Below, in pieces: positions 12,230 through 64,000 of a stretch of DNA of 64,000 bases. The stretch lies in the NCBI GenBank assembly GCA_963573385.1, contig CAUYLG010065683.1, positions 1-64,000 on the forward strand. The letters are read 5' to 3'. How positions within the stretch are numbered: the stretch's first letter is position 1; every line of letters begins with the position of its first letter. Source of the stretch: Cacajao melanocephalus (Eukaryota; Chordata; Mammalia; Primates; Pitheciidae). Under the pieces are notes generated by a model. It was not told the DNA's origin. It made no database searches and saw only the letters and a list, made by a program, of their open reading frames with translations. The position numbers and the translations under genes are program-made.

Positions 12230-13723
<1,494 letters not shown>

Positions 13724-13749
13724 AGGTTTAGATTTTTTTTTTTTAAAGG

Positions 13750-14190
13750 ATTTTAAAAGCTATTGAAACAATGGTAGATTTTCCTTGATCCTTAGAGGAA
13801 GATCAATTTTGAATTTAGTACTTAACTTTTCCAGAAATTGTTTTTCTATGTTTACTACTTACATATGGGTTTATGTACCATAAACAGTATCATTTGCTTC
13901 TTTAAACTTGTTATACCAGGGACAAGTTTTTTTTGCATGCCTAGATTCTTTGATTTTATTTAACATTATGTTTTTGAGATTTTTCTATGTTGATACATAC
14001 AAACTTTTTTTAAAAAAAATTTAAACTTCTGTATCTATTTAGTAACATATTTCAATGTATTCATTCTCCTTTTCTTGAACATATAGGTTGTACTGTTTTT
14101 CTATTATAGTTATCATGCAGTAGAGTTTCAAAAATGTCTGCTATTACACATGTGGAGAAGTTTCCTTAGGGTATATACTAATTGTGAAGA
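13750..14190 (-). mobile_element. Diverged L1M fragment (antisense)
   Basis: TTTTTGAGATTTTTCTATGT, AATGTATTCATTCTCCTTTT, GAACATATAGGTTGTACTG and CTTAGGGTATATACTAATTG follow the order of an old L1 3' region in reverse. Edges are approximate. Confidence 0.45.
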
Positions 14191-14205
14191 GCTTGTTATT
14201 GAGAT

Positions 14206-14329
14206 ATTATACTCCAATACAGTATACATATAAATGAGTATTTTTAAATAATCAGATGGCAATTGGAAACTTTAAAAAGAAGTAGTTACTTGTGGTAATA
14301 ACATTCATCTCAATCCACTAAAATCCAAC
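14206..14329. repeat. Local duplicate, copy 1
   Basis: From ATTATACTCCAATACAG to CCACTAAAATCCAA this 124-bp stretch recurs at 15332-15454 in the same orientation with about ten changes, sharing TTTTTAAATAATCAGATGGC. Confidence 0.85.
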
Positions 14330-14678
14330 TTCATTGGATATTGCCATATCACTCTCCCAGATGAGTGTTTATGCCAATATATATGTAAAGTAGAAGTGTA
14401 TGAGCTTCTGAAACAAACAGTACAGGTATCTGCAACTTCATCTTCTTTGGGCAAGAGTTTCTTTGGCTAGTAAAGCCATACTGATAAAAACCGCAATTTG
14501 TGTGGTCTTAAATGCTTTCCATTCTCAACGAAATTGTTACATTCTTGTTTCTTCTGTCTTGAGAATTACTTACATGGTCTTTATGCACTCAAACAAATAT
14601 ACCTGGAATTTTCTCAATTATTAATCTTGTATTTCATCTACAGTAAAAGCTTGGCCATGATCTAGGACCTAAGAGCTC

Positions 14679-15041
14679 TGCTATGGTCTGCATTTTTGGG
14701 TTCCCTCTTTCCTCAGTTTATACATTGAAATCCTAACTCCTGAGGTGATGGTATTAGAAAGTGGGGCCTTTTGGAAGGTGTTAGGTCATGAGAGTGGAAC
14801 CCTGATGAGTGGATTTCTTGCCTGTGTAAAATAGGCTGAAGAGAGCTCATTGACCCCTTCCACTATGTGAGGACACACAAGAAGGTAATGTCTATGAATC
14901 AGAAAGTGGCCCTCACCAGACACGGAATTGACCAGTACCTTGATCTTGAATTTTCTTTGCTTCAGAACTGTGAGAAATACATTTCTGTGGTGTATGGGCC
15001 ACCCAGTTTATTGTATTTTTTAGTAGCCCAAATGAAGTAAG
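14679..15041 (+). mobile_element. MaLR-type LTR
   Basis: TGCTATGGTCTGCATTTTTG at the start, then GGTGATGGTATTAGAAAGTG, AGGTCATGAGAGTGGAACCC, CTCACCAGACACGGAATTG and CCACCCAGTTTATTGTATTT. It is the same family as 1453-1805. Confidence 0.6.
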
Positions 15042-15331
15042 AATTTTTAAGTATTTTGTGTGAAAGTTATTTGTTCTTTTAAAGACTATTACTGTAAACT
15101 TCTGTTAGAAGCTTATCAGTGAAGTAAAAATACTTGACATTTCTCAACACAGTATCTCTCTATATTATTTGAATACCACATTTGTGGGACATTATATTAT
15201 TTATTTGCAAATATAAAATATTCTTCATGTGTGTGCGAAATTGTCAAGAAATATGTGTCTGTAAAATAAATTTTAAAAATGATTTTATAAAACAAAATTA
15301 AAGACAAAAACCTCACCTTACTCTTTAATAA

Positions 15332-15454
15332 ATTATACTCCAATACAGCTAAACATATAGATGAGTATTTTTAAATAATCAGATGGCAATTGGAAGCTTA
15401 AAAAGAAGTAGTTATTTGTGGTAATAACATTCATCCCAACCCACTAAAATCTAA
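15332..15454. repeat. Local duplicate, copy 2
   Basis: This is the second copy of 14206-14329, 1.1 kb further on. The MaLR LTR lies between the two copies. Confidence 0.85.
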
Positions 15455-15493
15455 ATTAAATCACAATGAAGCTTAGCAATATAGTTGTATCAA

Positions 15494-15593
15494 ATTGGGT
15501 AGGACACATCATTTTCTTTCATAAATGAAATTACTGCATACTTATTGGGTAGGACACATTATTTTCTTCCATAAATGAAATTACTGCATACTT
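15494..15593. repeat. Tandem duplication, 2 x 50 bp
   Basis: ATTGGGTAGGACACATCATT starts a 50-bp unit that ends CTGCATACTT and is repeated at once with two changes (CATC to CATT, TTTC to TTCC). Confidence 0.95.
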
Positions 15594-15599
15594 ACAGTG

Positions 15600-18500
15600 T
15601 AAAGTGTATCTACTGAAAATTTCAGAAAATATTGATCTTATATTTTCTTTAGTCCCATTTTATATATAAAATTTGTTTACCATATTTGGGTTTTAAAAAC
15701 AAAATTTGCAAATAAATAGTCTTTATAATCATAGAACACTAATGTTTGTGTTTTATTATAATACATCCAAAATATACATTTAACAATTTTTAATTATTTT
15801 ATACCACAAGACTACATTTCTTTTAAAATAGCAAAACTATAAATTCAAAGTTGATTGCTAACCACTCACAATACTAGAATTAAATTATATGATTAACTAT
15901 GGTATCTGACAAATTTTGCCCTTTTCCAAAAATCATCTATCTCTAACATTTTCCATAAATACTTTATACTACAAAATATTTAAATGAGAGGTATAAGTCA
16001 TGCGTATGATCCTGCCTTTGCACTCCTAATGTATAGAATCTGGGAATCTTAGACTTTATTTTTTTAACCTCACATGTAAGAAGAATTATTTAAAATTGTT
16101 ATCATTTAATATGATGAAAATACATCTTCTATAAAAACACATCAAATATCTTTTTTTTTGGTTTGTTTCCAAATTATCCATTCCCAATAAGGCTAACCAA
16201 TTCCAACATGTTTTCAAAAAAAAAATGTGACATTTAGGGAGGCTATTTCAGTTTTGATTTCCATTTGTATTTATTACATAAATAAATATGAAATATAACA
16301 TATTTAAGAAAATCAGTATTTAATAAATGCTCTTGTTTATTATTTTGTGGACAGCTGAATAATATCAAGTTTTCCTTGAAAATTTAATTTTGATAAAAAT
16401 GAAAAATAAAAAGTGACTACTAATAGCTTATTGTTTAGTTGAGTCTATAAAATTCAGCAGGAACAAAACATACTACAATATGAAGAACCAAAATATAAAC
16501 CAAAAGCAAAATTCAAGATTAAGACCATTTTGTAGCCAGCATATTGTAAAAGAGCATTGTTTTAGTCAACAGAATGATGAAACATTTGTGAATTGTAATT
16601 CTTCTACTACTCTTGTGGCTTTTGCAAATTACTAAATTTCTCTATGAATACTTTCTCATTTCTTAAATAATTTGGTTAGTTTCCAAAAGTGTTTATTCAG
16701 CAATGTGGATGTAGTGTTTCAAGCTCTTTGGAAAAAAAGGGCTCTACATGAATTAATTAGACTATTCATTTCTAAACAAACCCTTAAATTTTACAATAAA
16801 TTGAATGTAAATGAATGCAGACATGCAGGATTCTATTTAGCAGCATAAATAGCTGAAATGAATTCAGGAAAGAACACACAAAGCAGTCAAAGACATATTA
16901 TGAGAGACAAGAAAAATATGAAACCATGAGTAAACAGGCATTTTAAGATCCCCTCCATAAAGACTCAATTTCTTAGAAAGCATATTTGAAACCATTAACT
17001 ATACTTTTCTTTTTCATTATTTTAAGGCAAATTTGGTAAAATAGTTAGTGGTAAGGAAGTATATAGTGTGTTTGTGGATTTAATATATTTATATTCTTTC
17101 TATAATGTTCTAGACAACTAAAAAGCTAAGAAAAAATTAAGCATAGTTTAGATATTCTTTATCTTTATAAATACACATAAATATTTGCCCTCCATGTTGT
17201 TTTTTATTGTATGAAATTTTGTTTTACTAATAATACTTTTAATATATTTTAACTAATTATTATAAATTAAGAATATTGTATCCAAAGCAGCCAGAATATT
17301 GTATGTGGTCATAAAATAATTTTCCAAATTTTGACTGAATAACTAAGATTAGAAAGAAGTAATTAAAAAATGGTTTGGACATTCAAATTTGGATGAAAAT
17401 AAAATTATTTTCATAAATCAGTCCTAACATTGGAGCTGCATGTAATTTTTCCAAAGTCATTCATTATTTGATTATTACTGTTGGGACCCACAAATATTTG
17501 GAAGTTTTTTTTAATTAAAAATGTTCCCAATTAATTGCTTTGAGCTTGCTATGAGTTCCTGGAACATTCTGTCCAAGCAAATCTATAATTACAAACACTG
17601 TTGTTATGCTACTCAATTAGTAGTCTGATCATGCCACACTATTCTTTTGCATTACTTTTTAAATGAGTGATTTGTTCTGGTCCACTTTTATTACAATTAT
17701 TCCTTAGCTTTTCCTTATAGTGAAACACCTACAAATATTCATCAGTAAAGGGAGTACTAAACCTCATATATCAGTTTGACTACTTTGAGATAGGTAAGCA
17801 ATGAAAATAAAATAAATGTAAGAGAGAGACAATGCCCTCAACATAGAGCCACAGATCTTGCATTAAGTTGCCCTCTAATCAAACGGGGTTTCTCACAGAC
17901 TTTTCTTTCAAGATATGTAGAATGCATGAGAAAAGAGAAATGTCTGTTATTTAGTTTTCTGAAAAGCTGCCTTCCATGTGAGGAAGTGACTAATTTTTCA
18001 TTTCACACTATAAATGGCGTGAAAAAGGCAAAACAGAAGAAGGCTAAGGGTTCTGTGTTACAAGAAGGAAAGGTGAGTTCTGCTTAAACAGACAGGAAAC
18101 ACACCATACATATTCAGAGGGAAAGTCAAATTGAAAACATTTGAAAGTACTAACAAAATATGAAAGATGTTTATGTTAATATTATGAGTTTGGTTCTTTT
18201 TATGTGTGGCAGGCTTATTAATTGTTAAATTACTAAAACAATAGTACTACAATTACAACAGATTAACTCAAGCAATGCAAACAGGTTGAGTGAAGAAAAG
18301 ATGTCAAAGAGTTAATTTAACCCTTCCCGTTGTCAAAATTTTACACTTGTTCTGTTATTCAACAAATATATATCCCCACTCCCCAGCATTGTCATTTTCT
18401 TAATTCTCTCTCTCTGTGTTATATATTGTTTTTTCCTATTCACTTTAATATAATCACAGAATCCAGTATACAGGAGAGAATAAAGGCAGTAAAAAGAAAT

Positions 18501-19670
18501 AATATACAGAGTATGATAAATATTTTTAAAAGAGAGAAAATATATACTGAAATATCACTGGTTATAAATAAAATGTCTACTCTTCCTATGATTCTGGAGA
18601 AAAATTTATTTTTCCTCAGACTTTTGCTAGCAATTTGTTATAATCTACATTTTTTTTAACAGATGAATTACCAATTGGCAGCTACTTATACTCTAGTGAA
18701 AAGAGCTCCATTACATTTCTCTCACTTTATTTGTGACTGACTGTTCTTCCTTTTCATGGGGATATGAGTTTTCTCCAAAGCCAGAATTTATGGCTTTTTC
18801 CTTCTGTCTTCTAACAAATCCCATATGCATGCCTTCCCCTCAGGATGCATTATACATCATAATGTTTCCCTTGTTTTATTTAAATATTTTTCCCATATCT
18901 TATTAAAATATTTATTAAGCATTCTGTCCCTGTGGAGCTTAGCATGTATTCTAGAAACAAACACATAACTGAGCACCAACTTCTCTCTGTGAACCTGTTA
19001 CTCCTAACTAACTAGTCAACAGAAATCCTGGGGGAAGCATGGAAGCCCTTCAGTAAATCAATGTTGTAGGACCCTAAATTTAACCCCTGCGGCCAGAAAG
19101 AAAGAAATAGTGCAACTCTCCAAATTCCTATACCATTCTCCAGGAGTGAATGGCTTACTGGGAAAGTTCCTGTTGATTGATAATGGGAGTTGTCTTAATT
19201 TGTGTCTGTCCTCTAATTCCCTACCACAAGGTCGCTGGTTCTCAATAGGAATGATATGTCTGTTCATAAGAACATAGCACAACTGCATGGTAAATTCCAT
19301 GCTTAATGGACATTTGAGGGAATAAAGCACCTTATTACAATATTAAATTTGGTGCTTGCTTAGCTCAATTATTTACATGACAATAAATTCCAAAACTGAA
19401 AGCATAAAACATTTACAAATGTAAAGCCCCTATTTTTAGGATAATTCTTATACTTTGCAGGTGCAAGATTTGTTCTTAGAAAACTAGTTCAAATGAATTT
19501 TTTTGCCCTTTCTTATATTTACCATGTATCGTCCTATTCAGATTATTGTCTTGTGCCTTAGCAAAACTCCATGGGACACATTTATGAATTATTACAATAT
19601 AAGGGATATACAAAACAGAAGACAGTGTTTTTGCAGGTAAAAAATTCTTTTCTTTAAATTAAGTAGAAAA
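15600..19670 (-). other. SEMA3D: Probable SEMA3D 3' UTR and downstream flank
   Basis: Directly after the stop codon come about 4 kb of AT-rich sequence in which I recognise no Alu, L1, LTR, L2 or MIR, unlike both sides. From memory, SEMA3D mRNAs have a 3' UTR of several kilobases, so much of this block is probably transcribed. Minus-strand AATAAA hexamers occur more than once (for example TTTATT on the plus strand at 18875-18880), so I cannot fix the cleavage site. The lower boundary is only where recognisable repeats resume. Confidence 0.5.
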
Positions 19671-62702
<43,032 letters not shown>

Positions 62703-63018
62703 CTATTACAAGTAGTGTCCTATTGATTGCTTAGAAAGACACAGAACCTAGATATTTAGTCCTTGAACTTTAAAAGAATAAAAAGGACAGTATTAGCCCT
62801 CAACATTAAATGTTTTTCTCATGGTTAAATAAATTCAATACAAGCAATCTAGCTCTATTGGATGAGTAGATGCATACAAGGCAATAGTAAATAAGGCAGC
62901 TTGAAATCAAATCCCACCTGCCAATTTTTTGCTTCATGACCTGCAAGAGACACTTAATTTTTTAAATGTCTGTTTTCTCTTTGATAAAAATGATAAATGC
63001 CGTGAAATATGGTCAGTT

Positions 63019-63198
63019 AATTTTTGTTGTTGTTGTTTTTCAGAGATGGGGTCTGTCTGTGTTGTTCAGGCTGGAGTGAGTGATTATTCACAGGCAAGGT
63101 CACAGCACACTACAGCCTCAAACTCCTGGGCTCAAGTAATCCTCCCATATTAGTCTCATGAGTAGCTGATACCACAGGTGTGTACCACTGCACCCAGC
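63019..63198 (-). mobile_element. Short Alu copy with target-site duplication (antisense)
   Basis: TGAAATATGGTCAGTT (63003-63018) and TGAAATATGGTTAGTT (63199-63214) flank one diverged Alu arm of the oldest type. Confidence 0.88.
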
Positions 63199-63470
63199 TG
63201 AAATATGGTTAGTTTGATGATTAAATGGGAAAAAAAGTCTGTAAAATATTCAGCATAGTCCCAGGCAACTTGAGTTTAATGAATGCTAGTACTGACTTGC
63301 ATATTATTTATAGGATTAAAGACAATATTTGCATCTTTTAGCAATATGTCGCTTTATAGGCTTAAAAGTGTTATTGAAATTTAATGTCTTGCTAATTAAA
63401 TGTCTTACTAATTGTTTATGTCAAGGCAACATAAACATATACATAACACATATATACACACCATCCTTTT

Positions 63471-63760
63471 GCCTATAATCTCAGCACTTTGGGAGGCCAA
63501 GACAGGAGGATCACTTGAACCCAGTAGTTTGAGACCAGTATGGTCAACATAGTGAGGTCTCATCTCTACAAAAATTTTTAAAATTAGCCATGTGTGGTGG
63601 TATGTGCCTGTAGTTCCTGCTATTCAGGAGGCTAAAGAGGGAAGATTGCTTAAGCCCGGGAGGTCGAGGCTGCAGTGAGCCATGTTTGTGCCATTGATTC
63701 CAGCCTGGGTGACAGAGCAAGACCCTGTCTCAAAAGCAAACAAAACCAAAACCAAAACAA
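63471..63760 (+). mobile_element. Old Alu (J-like)
   Basis: GCCTATAATCTCAGCACTTT starts the copy and the right arm ends CTGTCTCAAAAGCAAAC with an A-rich tail; many diagnostic changes from young Alus. Confidence 0.9.
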
Positions 63761-63949
63761 TTCTTTTAAAGAATATGTATCTATATTTTCCATACTTTAT
63801 TTTTACTCTGAAATGGTTCATTAAAAATGTTCTTTAAGCATTTAGCTAAACATAAACACTTAAATCAATTAAAGAATAAACAGGATTATACTATTAAATA
63901 ATTCAACATAAAAATATATGTTCTCATTTTTAAATTAATATATACCTGT

Positions 63950-64000
63950 TGATATGGTTTGGCTCTGTGTCCCCACCCAAATCTCATCTTGTAGCTCCAA
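63950..64000 (+). mobile_element. THE1/MST LTR start (cut by window end)
   Basis: TGATATGGTTTGGCTCTGTG and CCCCACCCAAATCTCATC are the first bases of a MaLR LTR in plus sense. Confidence 0.85.

Noticed and set aside
63003..63214. Possible SEMA3D upstream exon between 62634 and 64000
   Set aside because: The open frames there are Alu-derived, and no splice-flanked semaphorin sequence was found.

Overview
This is nuclear DNA from a primate. Alu elements, including dimeric copies with A-tails and target-site duplications, occur repeatedly beside L1, MaLR LTRs, L2, MIR and MER20. The only protein-coding gene I can support is on the minus strand: the 3' part of SEMA3D (secreted class 3 semaphorin 3D). 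Ten coding exons run from high to low coordinate (62519-62633, 61027-61096, 57293-57437, 42591-42813, 40153-40241, 38193-38234, 35078-35235, 32809-32873, 26875-27014, 19671-20096). All junctions are GT-AG and the phases join without a break. Together they give 490 codons ending in a stop, covering the C-terminal half of the sema domain, the PSI domain, the linker with a furin-type site, the Ig domain and the basic tail. The 5' exons and promoter lie beyond position 64000. About ten residues differ from the human protein as I remember it, so a non-human primate is more likely than human; this is from memory, not an alignment.

Layout. Positions 1-15600 are downstream of the gene and dense in mobile elements: a CpG-rich L1 5' end (1-365), a solo ERV LTR (869-1353), two related MaLR-type LTRs (1453-1805 and 14679-15041), an MST-type LTR (5555-5920), old and younger L1 pieces, a rearranged antisense L1 (8995-12220) split by another LTR (9478-10110), and an Alu (13423-13723). 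Positions 15600-19670 contain no repeat I recognise and probably hold much of the SEMA3D 3' UTR. Positions 20097-41570 are introns poor in Alu but containing MER20, L2, MIR and a probable DNA transposon. Positions 41570-64000 are introns with most of the Alus and, at 48331-50391, a dead processed copy of HSPA8 (HSC70) on the plus strand.

No previously undescribed gene system is visible. The points most worth a second look are the CpG-rich L1 5' end, a set of CTCF-like motifs with divergent orientation around 41-62 kb, local duplications at 14.2/15.3 kb and around the terminal exon, a microsatellite that has grown inside an old L1, a perfect 46-bp alternating purine-pyrimidine tract, and the SEMA3D residue differences.
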